Assembly: GCF_014651115.1 (NCBI RefSeq)
Contig: NZ_BMWG01000010.1
Span: 119,881 to 183,880 of the forward strand
Direction: 5' to 3'
DNA: 64,000 nt
Origin: Streptomyces inusitatus
GTDB taxonomy: Bacteria; Actinomycetota; Actinomycetes; Streptomycetales; Streptomycetaceae
Within the stretch, counting starts at the first letter, position 1; each line of letters starts with the position of its first letter. Positions 15,739-24,197 of this stretch are shown one piece after another. Position numbers and translations under genes: made by a program. Under the pieces are notes generated by a model. It did no database searches, was not told the origin of the DNA, and saw nothing but the letters and a program-made list of their open reading frames with translations.

Positions 15739-17013
15739 TCAGACCAGCAGGGGTCCGCCGCAGCGTGTGGTGCCCTCCTTCATGGCGATGAGGTTCGCCA
15801 CCACGTAGGAGATGTTCTTCGAGGAGTGCCACTCGGTGGGGAAGTACGTCACCAGACGGGAGCTCTGAAAGCGCGCCTCGATCTCGGGGACGAACGCCCG
15901 GTACTGATCGTCCGTGTAGTACCAGAAGGAGTTCTCGTTGTAGAACGCGACGTGCGTGGGGTCCTGGTAGGCCCCGCGCCCGTCCGAGCTGGGCGTCGTG
16001 GTCAGCAGCATTCCGCCGGGCGCCAGCAGCCGGTACAACTCGTTGATCAGCGGCACCTTCGCGGGCACGTGCTCCAGGAAGTCCACCGCGCGGATCAGGC
16101 CGACCGAGTTGTCCGGCAGATCCAGCCGTTCGGGCAGCGTCGCCACGATGTCCACGCCCTCCCCCGGGTACTGGTCCACGCCCAGATAGCCCGGCGGTTT
16201 ACGGTGGGCCGCGCCGAGGTCGAGCGCGAGCAGCCCGTGGCGTCGGCTCCAGGCGAGGGCGTTGGCCTCGACGTACTTGTCGTAGAGGGCGACGGTCTCG
16301 CGCTGGATGTGCGCGTTGACCTCCGCGTCGCGCTGAGTGTTCTCCGTGTGCATGCGCTGGAGGTAGAGGCAGCGTTCGATGTGGTGGAAGTCGCCCGCCT
16401 GGAACAGGCGGCACATCAGATCCTGGTCGTCCAGGACCGAGCGGGTGGCGTCGTAGCCGCCGACCTGCCGGTAGGCCTCCGCCCGGAACGCGCGGACGTG
16501 GTTGGGCGCGTACCAGATGTACGAGACGTTGTGCGGCGTCGGGGCCATGGTCTTGGCGGCCAGCAGCTGCCGGCCGTCGACGAGGACCTCCTCGTACTGC
16601 CAGCCGTGCGTCTCGTTGAACCGGGAGTCGTCCCGTCCGCCGTCCTCGGTGATCTGGGCGGTGTTGCTGTAGACGAAGACGGCGTCCGGGTTCTCGTCGA
16701 ACGCCTTGCCCAGTTCGGCCAGACAGTCGCGGGCCAGCAGATCGTCGTGGTCGAGTTCCACCAGGATCTCGCCGCGGGCGAGTTCGCAGGCCCTGCGCTT
16801 GGTCGCGCCGACGCCACGGATCTCGTCGGCGATCTCCACGCGGACCCGTTCGTCGGGCCGCTCGGGCCGCCACCGGGCGCCGTTGTTGAGGAGGACGATC
16901 CACTCCCAGTCCGGGCGGGACTGCGCCTGAAGCGTCGCCAGGCACTCGTCCAGGAATCGCGGCCGGTGGCTGGGGGTGAAGACGGAGAACGCGGGTGTCT
17001 CGGTCGACGTCAT
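15739..17013 (-). CDS. Glycosyltransferase family 2 fused to a SAM methyltransferase
   Basis: 424 residues in two parts. Residues 1 to about 235 are a GT-A glycosyltransferase (FSVFTPSHRPRFLDECL; DxD-type ELDHDDLL; a later LDDQDLMCRLF acid patch). Residues about 255-424 are a class I methyltransferase-like domain (LLALDLGAAHRKPPGYLGVD, then AVDFLEHVPAK). The ATG is preceded by GAGAGG, which overlaps the stop of the upstream TPR gene, so the pair is coupled. The likely role is adding and then O-methylating a sugar on a surface glycan. Donor and acceptor are not readable. It lies between the rml operon and the exopolysaccharide operon. Confidence 0.88.
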   Translation of the reverse strand: MTSTETPAFSVFTPSHRPRFLDECLATLQAQSRPDWEWIVLLNNGARWRPERPDERVRVEIADEIRGVGATKRRACELARGEILVELDHDDLLARDCLAELGKAFDENPDAVFVYSNTAQITEDGGRDDSRFNETHGWQYEEVLVDGRQLLAAKTMAPTPHNVSYIWYAPNHVRAFRAEAYRQVGGYDATRSVLDDQDLMCRLFQAGDFHHIERCLYLQRMHTENTQRDAEVNAHIQRETVALYDKYVEANALAWSRRHGLLALDLGAAHRKPPGYLGVDQYPGEGVDIVATLPERLDLPDNSVGLIRAVDFLEHVPAKVPLINELYRLLAPGGMLLTTTPSSDGRGAYQDPTHVAFYNENSFWYYTDDQYRAFVPEIEARFQSSRLVTYFPTEWHSSKNISYVVANLIAMKEGTTRCGGPLLV

Positions 17014-17019
17014 CTGCGG

Positions 17020-17697
17020 CTACCTCTCTGGGGTCTCGGAGTTCTCGGCACTCTCGTCGCTCTCGGCGCTCTCGGCGCTCTCGGCGCTCTCGGCACTCTC
17101 GGCGGGCGGGGGACCGGCGTCGCCCGGCTCCCGATAGGGCTCCGGCACCTGGGAGCGCAGGGAGGTGTCGAGTTCGACGGCCCGGCGGTAGGCGTCCCGC
17201 GCCTGTTCGTCGCGGCCCTTCAGGGCGAGCGTCTCGCCGATGTGGAAGTGGGCGGTGGACGCCTTCGGGTCGGCGGCGACGGCCCGCCGCAGGAGCGCGA
17301 GCGCCTTGTCGGGGTCGTTCGTCTTCAGCAGCAGCGCCTTGTTGAAGAGCGCCGAGGTGTACGACGGGTCGGTCTTCAGGGCCGCGTCGTAGGCCTTGTG
17401 GGCGTCCGTCCGGCGGCCCTCGTTCTGGGCGAGGACGCCGAGGTTGTACCAGGCGAGTTTGTTCTTCGGATCCAGTTCCAGAACGCGTTCGAAGGTGGCC
17501 TTCGCATGGGGGATGTCCTGGTAGCGGACCTGTAGCAGACCGGACTCCAACAAGGCGTCGGTCTTGAGCCTGTTGCCGTTCAGATTGTCGAACGCGGCGT
17601 CCTGCGAGGCCGGGTCCGGATCCGTCGTGACGGCCCAGAGGCCCGCGCCGGCGGCGAGCGCGAGTGCCGCTCCTACCCCCGTCCAGATTCTTCTCAC
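17020..17697 (-). CDS. Membrane-anchored TPR protein with Glu-Ser-Ala tail
   Basis: 225 residues. An N-terminal hydrophobic segment (residues 6-24) is a membrane anchor or signal. About four tetratricopeptide repeats follow from residue 45 to 165 (for example LAWYNLGVLAQNEGRRTDAH). The last 30 residues are an acidic tail of ESA repeats encoded by tandem nine-base units. The GTG start at 17697 has only a weak GGTGA nearby, so the start is moderately sure. TPR proteins of this type scaffold envelope complexes. Coupling to the glycosyltransferase-methyltransferase suggests a shared role in glycan assembly. Confidence 0.85.
   Translation of the reverse strand: MRRIWTGVGAALALAAGAGLWAVTTDPDPASQDAAFDNLNGNRLKTDALLESGLLQVRYQDIPHAKATFERVLELDPKNKLAWYNLGVLAQNEGRRTDAHKAYDAALKTDPSYTSALFNKALLLKTNDPDKALALLRRAVAADPKASTAHFHIGETLALKGRDEQARDAYRRAVELDTSLRSQVPEPYREPGDAGPPPAESAESAESAESAESDESAENSETPER
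17047..17103 (-). repeat. Nine-base tandem repeat encoding Glu-Ser-Ala
   Basis: GCGCTCTCG-type units recur about six times with small variation, coding the ESA tail of the TPR protein. Repeats are in frame, so gain or loss of units would only change tail length. Confidence 0.8.
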
Positions 17698-17810
17698 TTA
17701 TCACCGTTCGGGTAGATGTGGTATACGGCGGTCAAGGTAACGATGTGCCCGCCGTGCCGTCATCTCTCAGAGGGCCCGGTTCCCGTAGACCACCCGAATG
17801 TACGTATATA

Positions 17811-19019
17811 TCACCGGGTTGGTGATGGTTCGCCCGTCGGGGGACGGCGGAGCAGATACAGGCCGACGCCCAGGGCGAGGACCGTCACCACGGCCGTGAA
17901 GACCAGACCCGCGTTCCGCAGTCCCAGCACGAGCGTCAGCGCGCCGACCCCCACCACGGGCACGGCGATACCGGCGTACGCGACGACGAAGAACGCCGAG
18001 ATGGTGCCGCCCCGGTGCTCGGGGGGCGCGGCCGCGCCGATCGCCGTCAGACCGGCCCGGAAGGCGAGCCCCTGGCCGAAGCCGCCGACGAGCGCACCGG
18101 CCAGCAGCAGCGGCAGCCGCTCCGCCACGAGGGACGCGCCGACCAGGAGGAGCCCGGCCACCAGGATCAGACACCCGGCGGGCAGCGACCGGCGCACCCC
18201 CAGCCGCCCGGTCAGCAACTGTCCCAGGGTGGAGGCGAGAAAGGCGGAGAAGGCCACCGCGCCGGAGAGGGCCAGATCGTCGATCCCCAGCGTCTCGGCC
18301 ACGAAGCTCGGGGCGACGGCGGTGAAGAGCCCGAGCAGCGCGAAGCCCGCGAAAGCGGCGACCGCCGCCGAGGGGAACACCCCTCGTGCCTCCGGTGCCA
18401 CGGCCATCCCCCGGGGGCGGCCCGGGGACAGCCGCCGGGGACCCGCGACGGTCTCCGGCAGCAGCCGGGCGAGGGCGCAGGCCGCGGCCAGCAGCGCCAG
18501 ATGCACCGCGAAAACCAGTCGCGACGGCGCCGGAGCGTACTGCGCGAGCACTCCGGCCAGCAGCGCGCCACAGCCCAGGCCGCCCATGTTCGCGGCCGTG
18601 GCGGCGAACCCCGCCCGGGCCGCGCGGCCCGGCGGGGCGAGTTCCAGGACGACGGCGGTCGCCGCGCCGGTGAGCAGCCCGGCCGAGAACCCCGACAGCA
18701 GCCGGCCCGCGAAGAGCGCCGGGAGACCGGCCTCGAAGAGGAAACACAGATCGGCGGCGGCAGCGAGCCCGAGGGCGCACAGGATGACGGGGCGGCGGCC
18801 CATCCGGTCGGAGTAGTCGCCCGCCAGCAGGAGGGAGGTGATGACGCCGACCGCGTACACGGCGAAGATCACCGTCACCATCAGCTCGGAGAACCCGATC
18901 TGGGTGCGGTAGATCCCGTACAGCGGTGTCGGCAGCGTGGTGCCCGCCATGCCCACGGCGAACACCGCCGCCGCGGCGAGATACCCGGGGCGGCGGCTGT
19001 CGGGGTGAGGTGCGGCCAT
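17811..19019 (-). CDS. MFS transporter, 12-TM drug-efflux type
   Basis: 402 residues with repeated hydrophobic helices and the MFS loop motif GDYSDRMGRRPVI after the second helix. ATG 19019 begins MAAPHPD just before the first helix; the frame extends 39 codons upstream, but that segment is Arg-rich and lacks a hydrophobic start. The proteins resemble sugar or drug efflux carriers of actinobacteria. It stands between the TPR gene and lysA, all leftward, without close coupling. No substrate can be assigned. Confidence 0.87.
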   Translation of the reverse strand: MAAPHPDSRRPGYLAAAAVFAVGMAGTTLPTPLYGIYRTQIGFSELMVTVIFAVYAVGVITSLLLAGDYSDRMGRRPVILCALGLAAAADLCFLFEAGLPALFAGRLLSGFSAGLLTGAATAVVLELAPPGRAARAGFAATAANMGGLGCGALLAGVLAQYAPAPSRLVFAVHLALLAAACALARLLPETVAGPRRLSPGRPRGMAVAPEARGVFPSAAVAAFAGFALLGLFTAVAPSFVAETLGIDDLALSGAVAFSAFLASTLGQLLTGRLGVRRSLPAGCLILVAGLLLVGASLVAERLPLLLAGALVGGFGQGLAFRAGLTAIGAAAPPEHRGGTISAFFVVAYAGIAVPVVGVGALTLVLGLRNAGLVFTAVVTVLALGVGLYLLRRPPTGEPSPTR

Positions 19020-19196
19020 GCGGGCACCGTACGGCCCGCTCCGCCGGAATCCGCCGCACCGGTCCCGGCGTCCCGGGCGGTGACCAGCCATCCGGCCCCC
19101 ACACACCACGGGCCGGAGCCCGAAGCGGCGGCGCACACCGCCGGATCCGCCGCCGGATACGCCGCCGTCCGCCCGCGGGAAGCGCGGGCCGGTGGG

Positions 19197-20486
19197 TCAG
19201 ACCTTCAGGTCGAGCTCCGGCGCGAGCATCTCGGCGATCGTCTGCCGGCGGCGGATCACCGTGGTCTCGTCCCCGTCGACGAGGAGTTCGGGGATATGGG
19301 TCCGGGAGTTGTAGTTCGAGGACATGCTCGCGCCGTACGCGCCGGTGTTGTGGAACACCACCAGATCGCCGATCTCGGTGCGGGGCAGCGGTACGGACTC
19401 CACATCGCCGCCCTCGATCTGGGTGAACACATCCCCCGACTCGCAGAGCGGGCCCGCCAGGACCGTGTCCCGGGACTCCTCGGCGCGGAATCGGCCGTCC
19501 GCGCCCAGGACCGAGACACGGTGGCTGCTGCCGTACATCGCGGGCCGCATCAGATCGTTGAAGCCCGCGTCGACCAGCACGAAGTAGTTGCTGCCCATGG
19601 GCTTCTGGGCGCGCACCTCGGCGGCCAGGACACCGGACTGCGCGACCAGGAAGCGGCCGGGCTCGATCTCCAGCCGGACGGGGTGGCCCAGCTCGGAGAC
19701 GAGTTCGCGGCGGGCGGCGTCCCAGAGCGCGAAGTAGCGGTCGGTGTCGATCTCCGGGTCGCCCGGGGCGTACGGCACGGAGAGGCCGCCGCCCGCCGAG
19801 ATGGCCCGGATGTCCCGTCCGGCGAGCCGGACCTGCTTGACCATGGTCTCGCAGACCGACTCCAGATGGCTGTAGTCCACCCCGGAGCCGATGTGCATGT
19901 GCAGACCCACCAGGTCCAGCCCGTGCTTGTCGACCAGCCGGAGGCTCTCCTCCAGGCGCTCGTGCCAGATGCCGTGCTTGCTGTGCTCGCCGCCGGTGTT
20001 GGTCTTGCGGCTGTGCCCGTGGCCGAAGCCCGGGTTGACGCGGATCCAGACCGGGTGGCCGGGGGACGCCTCGCCGATCTGGTCGAGCATCTGCGGCGAG
20101 CCCGCGTTGACCGGGAGGCGCAGCTCGACGACGCGGCGCAGCGTCGACCGGTTCAGCAGGTCGGCGGTGAGGACGATGGGCTCGTCCGCCCCGTCGACCC
20201 GGTAGCCGGCCGCGAGGGCCCGCTCGATCTCGCCCTCCGACACCGCGTCGACGAGCACGCCCTCCTCGCGCATCAGGCGCAGGATGTGGACGTTGGAGCA
20301 GGCCTTCTGGGCGAAGCGGATCACGTCGAACCGCCGCAGCCGGGCGATCTGCGCCCGGATCGTGGCGGCGTCGTAGACCCACAGCGGAGTGCCGTGCTCC
20401 GCGGCCGCTTCGGCGAGCCTCGGCCCGTCGAGGGATCCGGGAAGCTCCCCCGTGCGGGAGGGAGGGGCAGCGGAGACAGAGGTCAT
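19197..20486 (-). CDS. lysA: Diaminopimelate decarboxylase, E. coli LysA type
   Basis: 429 residues, fold type III PLP enzyme converting meso-diaminopimelate to L-lysine. Matches to E. coli LysA run along the length: FAQKACSN with PLP Lys61, RVNPGFGHGHS, HMHIGSGVDY, EPGRFLVAQSGVL, GPLCESGDVF (substrate-binding Cys) and YGASMSSNYNS. ATG 20486 has AAGGA upstream. This subtype differs from what I expect for the housekeeping actinobacterial enzyme, so it may be a second copy. It could raise lysine supply for N6-hydroxylysine made by the MbtG-like enzyme at 57.5 kb, but the distance makes this a guess. Confidence 0.93.
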   Translation of the reverse strand: MTSVSAAPPSRTGELPGSLDGPRLAEAAAEHGTPLWVYDAATIRAQIARLRRFDVIRFAQKACSNVHILRLMREEGVLVDAVSEGEIERALAAGYRVDGADEPIVLTADLLNRSTLRRVVELRLPVNAGSPQMLDQIGEASPGHPVWIRVNPGFGHGHSRKTNTGGEHSKHGIWHERLEESLRLVDKHGLDLVGLHMHIGSGVDYSHLESVCETMVKQVRLAGRDIRAISAGGGLSVPYAPGDPEIDTDRYFALWDAARRELVSELGHPVRLEIEPGRFLVAQSGVLAAEVRAQKPMGSNYFVLVDAGFNDLMRPAMYGSSHRVSVLGADGRFRAEESRDTVLAGPLCESGDVFTQIEGGDVESVPLPRTEIGDLVVFHNTGAYGASMSSNYNSRTHIPELLVDGDETTVIRRRQTIAEMLAPELDLKV

Positions 20487-21316
20487 GGTCAGTCCTTCTC
20501 GCCGATCATGAGGGCAACTCCGAAAATCCTCTTCCAAGCGGCGCACAATCCGCTCAGCTGTCCGTACTGCGGACGGATGGTCTCACCGCGCCGCAGGAAG
20601 CGGGCCGCGGGCCGCCCGGCGGACCCCGGCCGGCCCGGTCCGCTCCCGTACTCCTCGAAGCCGGCGACCGAGCCCTCGGGGACGGGAAGGAGAGGCGGTT
20701 TCAAGAGTGTGGTCTGCACGCTTTTCGGCCGACCACAGAAACATCAACAAGCCTTTGCACAGGGCGTGTTGGCCGGGTTCGGCGACCCTGAGATCCCTCA
20801 TCGGCGCAGGTCGCAAGGTACGCCTTCTTGATCAAGACACCCTGAATGATCATTGATCGGTTGAACCGGCCTCAAAGCTTGAGCACAAATTGCACACATC
20901 CCCTCCTCACGCTGGCCCCGATGGTCTAGATTGACCGTGCTTCAGCTGTTCGGGCACAAAGCGAACAGTAATGATCTATAGATCCGGCGCCACGAACACT
21001 CGTACGAGCAGCCACACGAACAGCCAGCAGTCGTGTCCCCCAGCTGTGGGGGTGATCAATTCTTTGGAGCCCGATGGGGCCCGGGTGCGGGGAGCACCTC
21101 GGGACTTCGACGGCTTCCGCGCATCCCGAGAGCCCGGCAGGACACGTGAGTCCGCCGCCGCCGGGGCGGGGTGTTCAAACGGTACGGGAACAAGCGGTGC
21201 GTCATGCGCGGGGGGCGGGGGCCCCGAAGGGGAGGAACAGCGCGGGGGGCGGGGGTCTCCCGGGGAGCAGCCGTGTTGTGCGAGCACGTCGAACCACTGG
21301 TGACCTGGGGGGTTCT
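20487..21316. promoter_or_regulatory. 830-base regulatory gap upstream of the exopolysaccharide operon
   Basis: The gap between lysA and the glycosylphosphotransferase gene is the promoter and leader region of the 26-kb polysaccharide operon. A 7-bp dyad CTGTTCG-N9-CGAACAG lies at 20946-20968. A second short dyad (CCCCCAGCTGTGGGGG) lies near 21038-21053. The stretch 20830-21000 is unusually AT-rich for this DNA. Small open frames exist (for example 20971-21303) but show no ribosome site or family resemblance. A long leader transcript is possible. Confidence 0.55.
20946..20968. promoter_or_regulatory. Operator-like inverted repeat
   Basis: CTGTTCG and CGAACAG flank a nine-base spacer in the AT-rich part of the gap, about 350 bases before the operon start. 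The size and symmetry fit a repressor or activator site. The binding protein is unknown. Confidence 0.4.
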
Positions 21317-22795
21317 GTGGAGCAGGGGGAATTAGTCAGCCCGTTCCCGTCAGCGCGCGGGCGTCTGGCGAACGGGGCGATCAGTCAGCCCGCGATCGAC
21401 TGGGAGGAGCGGTACCGCCGTACCGTGATCACCAGCGACACGGTGGCCACCGCCTTCGTGGTGGCGGCGATCGGCAGCTTCTTCGGGGCCCGGGACGCGG
21501 CCGACTGGCACGAGAAATGGGGAATTCTCGCATTCGGCACCGAGCTGCTGGTGCTGGGAGCGCTCGCGGTGAACCGGTCGTGGACCCCGGCCGTGCTCGG
21601 CCAGGGGGCCGAGGAATTCCGCCGGCTCGGACGCTCGCTGTTCACGGCGGTCGTCGTACTGGCGCTCGGCGGAATCGCCCTCACCTCGCGCAACATCAAA
21701 CTCTGGATCTTCGTCGCGATCCCCGCGATCGCGCTCGTCACCATGGTCACGCGCTATCTGCTCCGGCTCTGGCTGCACAGACAGCGGAAGGAGGGCCGGT
21801 GTCTGCGACCGGTGCTCGCCGCCGGAAGCCCGGCCACCGTGCGCGATCTGATCGCCCGGGCCCGTAAGTTCCCGCATCTCGGCTGGCGGGTGGACGGGGT
21901 GTGCACGACGGACGGCCTCGGGCCCGACGGCGACGAGGTGGACGGAGTGCCGGTCGTCGGGCGGCTGGCGGACGTCGCCAACCACGTACGCCGCGACGGC
22001 TACCGTGTCGTCGCGGTCACCCCGGATCCGCACTGGTCGCCGGACCGGCTCCAGCGGCTGGCCTGGAACCTTGAGGGCAGCGACGCCGAGATGGTCGTCG
22101 CCCCCGTGCTGATGGAGGTGGCCGGCCCGCGGCTGCACGTCGACGCGGTGCTCGGGATCCCGCTGCTGCGGGTCAGCATGCCGACCTTCACCGGGGCGCC
22201 CCGGGCGGTCAAGGCGGTCGTCGACCGGATGGGCGCGACGATCCTGCTGATCCTGTTCGCGCCGCTGATGCTCTTCGTCGGACTGCTCGTGCTGACGGAC
22301 AGCCGGGGCGGGGCGTTCTACCGCCAGCGCAGGGTCGGCAAGGACGGCCGTGAGTTCACCATTCTCAAGTTCCGCACCATGGTCGCCGGGGCCGACGGGG
22401 CTCGTGCCGGGCTGGCCGACCGCAACGAGGGCGCCGGGCTGCTGTTCAAGCTCCGCCGGGATCCGCGGGTGACCCGGGTGGGAGCGGTGCTGCGCCGGTA
22501 CTCGATCGACGAGCTGCCGCAGCTCTTCAATGTGCTCGCCGGATCGATGTCGCTCGTCGGCCCCCGGCCGCCGCTGCCGGAGGAGTCCGCCGCGTACGGC
22601 CCGGACATCCGGCGGCGGCTGCTGGTCAAGCCCGGACTCACCGGGCTGTGGCAGATCAGCGGGCGCAGCGATCTGCCGTGGGAGGAGGCCGTCCGGCTGG
22701 ACCTGCGGTATGTGGAGGACTGGTCGCTCGCCCTGGACACAGTGATCTTGTGGAAGACGCTGCGTGCGGTGGTCTGCGGACAGGGGGCGTACTGA
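21317..22795 (+). CDS. Polyprenyl-phosphate glycosyl-1-phosphate transferase (initiating enzyme)
   Basis: 492 residues. The N-terminal half has several membrane helices and a CoA-binding-like domain. The C-terminal half is the bacterial sugar-transferase domain: one helix (ILLILFAPLMLFVGLLVLT), RQRRVGKDGREF, KFRTMVAGAD, VGPRPPLPEES and KPGLTGLWQISGRSD. It transfers a sugar-1-phosphate to undecaprenyl phosphate and so starts the repeat unit. GTG at 21317 follows a G-run at five bases; the open frame extends upstream without homology. Codon 6 is TTA (21332-21334), so if this start is correct polysaccharide initiation is bldA-dependent. Confidence 0.93.
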   Translation: MEQGELVSPFPSARGRLANGAISQPAIDWEERYRRTVITSDTVATAFVVAAIGSFFGARDAADWHEKWGILAFGTELLVLGALAVNRSWTPAVLGQGAEEFRRLGRSLFTAVVVLALGGIALTSRNIKLWIFVAIPAIALVTMVTRYLLRLWLHRQRKEGRCLRPVLAAGSPATVRDLIARARKFPHLGWRVDGVCTTDGLGPDGDEVDGVPVVGRLADVANHVRRDGYRVVAVTPDPHWSPDRLQRLAWNLEGSDAEMVVAPVLMEVAGPRLHVDAVLGIPLLRVSMPTFTGAPRAVKAVVDRMGATILLILFAPLMLFVGLLVLTDSRGGAFYRQRRVGKDGREFTILKFRTMVAGADGARAGLADRNEGAGLLFKLRRDPRVTRVGAVLRRYSIDELPQLFNVLAGSMSLVGPRPPLPEESAAYGPDIRRRLLVKPGLTGLWQISGRSDLPWEEAVRLDLRYVEDWSLALDTVILWKTLRAVVCGQGAY

Positions 22796-22880
22796 TGCGC
22801 GGGGGACCGCGGCGGGGTGCTGCTGCCGACGGCGCGCGGACCGCAGGCCGGGAGGGCCTGCCTGGGGAGAGGGACGGGGC

Positions 22881-24197
22881 ATGAGGATCAGCGTTTTCGG
22901 GCTCGGCTATGTGGGCTGTGTGTCGGCCGCGTGCCTGGCCGGCATGGGCCACGAGGTCATCGGGGTGGATGTGAACCAGGTGAAGGTCGACCTGGTCAAC
23001 GAGGGCCGGGCCCCGGTGGTCGAGGAACGGATCGGCGAGCTGATCGCCGAGGTCGTGGCGAGCGGGGCGTTGCGCGCCACCGGCGACGTCCGCGAGGCGA
23101 TCATGGGCAGTGAGGTGTCGCTGATCTGCGTGGGCACTCCGTCGGAGCCCAACGGCAGTCTGTGCACCACCTATCTGGAGCGGGTCACCGAGCAGATCGG
23201 CACCGCGCTGGCCGAGCGGGGCGGGCGGCAGACCGTCGTGTTCCGCAGCACCATGCTGCCGGGCACCTGTCTGAAGCTTCTGGTGCCGATCCTGGAGAAG
23301 TACGCCGGCGGCACGGCCGGGGTGGACTTCGGGGTCGCGGTCAACCCGGAGTTCCTGCGCGAGGGCACGAGCGTGCGGGACTTCTTCGACCCGCCCAAGA
23401 CCGTCATCGGCGAACTCGACCGGGCGAGCGGCGACGTGGTGGCGGCGCTCTACGACGGCCTGCCCGGCGAGGTGTTCCGGGTGCCGGTCCCGACGGCCGA
23501 GGCGATCAAGTACGCGGACAACGCGTTCCACGGCCTCAAGATCGGCTTCGCGAACGAGATGGGCGCGGTGTGCCAGGCCCTCGGGGTGGACTCGCACCAG
23601 GTGATGGATGTGTTCCTGGCCGACCGCAAGCTGAACATCAGCCCCGCCTATCTGCGGCCCGGCTTCGCCTTCGGCGGCTCCTGCCTGCCCAAGGATCTGC
23701 GCAGTCTGGTCCACGCGGCGCAGCGGGCCGATGTCTCGGTGCCCATCCTCTCCAATGTGCTGACCTCCAACTCCGCGCATCTCCAGCGCGCGGTGGAGCT
23801 GGTCGAGCGCACCGGCAGACGGCGGGTGGGCCTGTTCGGTCTGTCCTTCAAACCCGGCACCGACGACCTCCGTGAGAGCCCGCTCGTGCAACTGGCGGAG
23901 ACGCTCCTGGGCAAGGGGTACGACCTGCGGATCCACGATGCCCATGTGAGCCTCTCCCGGCTGCTCGGCGCGAACCGCGAGTACATCGAGACCCGGTTGC
24001 CGCACCTCGCGCAGCTGCTCACGGAATCCGTCGACGAGGTGCTGGAGCACGCCGAGGTGTGTCTGATCGGGACCAGGGATCCGGCCGTGCTGTCGGCCCT
24101 GCCCCATGGCGACGGTCCCGTGCTCATCGATCTCATCCACCTTCCCGACGCGGATGCGCGCCGGACCGAACCGGGGTACGTGGGCCTTGCCTGGTGA
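22881..24197 (+). CDS. UDP-glucose/GDP-mannose 6-dehydrogenase, AlgD-like
   Basis: 438 residues, close to the 436 of AlgD. It has the NAD loop GLGYVG, then VGTPSEPNG, RSTMLPGT, NPEFLREG, and the catalytic cysteine in GGSCLPKD at residue 268, the same number as AlgD. It oxidises a nucleotide hexose to a uronate. Similarity to AlgD (for example LGLSFKPGTDDLRESPLV) is stronger than to typical UDP-glucose dehydrogenases, so GDP-mannuronate is a real possibility; UDP-glucuronate cannot be excluded. ATG 22881 has GGGGA upstream. It implies an acidic, uronate-containing polymer. Confidence 0.9.
   Translation: MRISVFGLGYVGCVSAACLAGMGHEVIGVDVNQVKVDLVNEGRAPVVEERIGELIAEVVASGALRATGDVREAIMGSEVSLICVGTPSEPNGSLCTTYLERVTEQIGTALAERGGRQTVVFRSTMLPGTCLKLLVPILEKYAGGTAGVDFGVAVNPEFLREGTSVRDFFDPPKTVIGELDRASGDVVAALYDGLPGEVFRVPVPTAEAIKYADNAFHGLKIGFANEMGAVCQALGVDSHQVMDVFLADRKLNISPAYLRPGFAFGGSCLPKDLRSLVHAAQRADVSVPILSNVLTSNSAHLQRAVELVERTGRRRVGLFGLSFKPGTDDLRESPLVQLAETLLGKGYDLRIHDAHVSLSRLLGANREYIETRLPHLAQLLTESVDEVLEHAEVCLIGTRDPAVLSALPHGDGPVLIDLIHLPDADARRTEPGYVGLAW

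Noticed and set aside
20971..21303. 110-codon open frame in the leader of the polysaccharide operon
   Set aside because: No ribosome site, low-complexity product and no family resemblance; an overlapping frame exists on the other strand.
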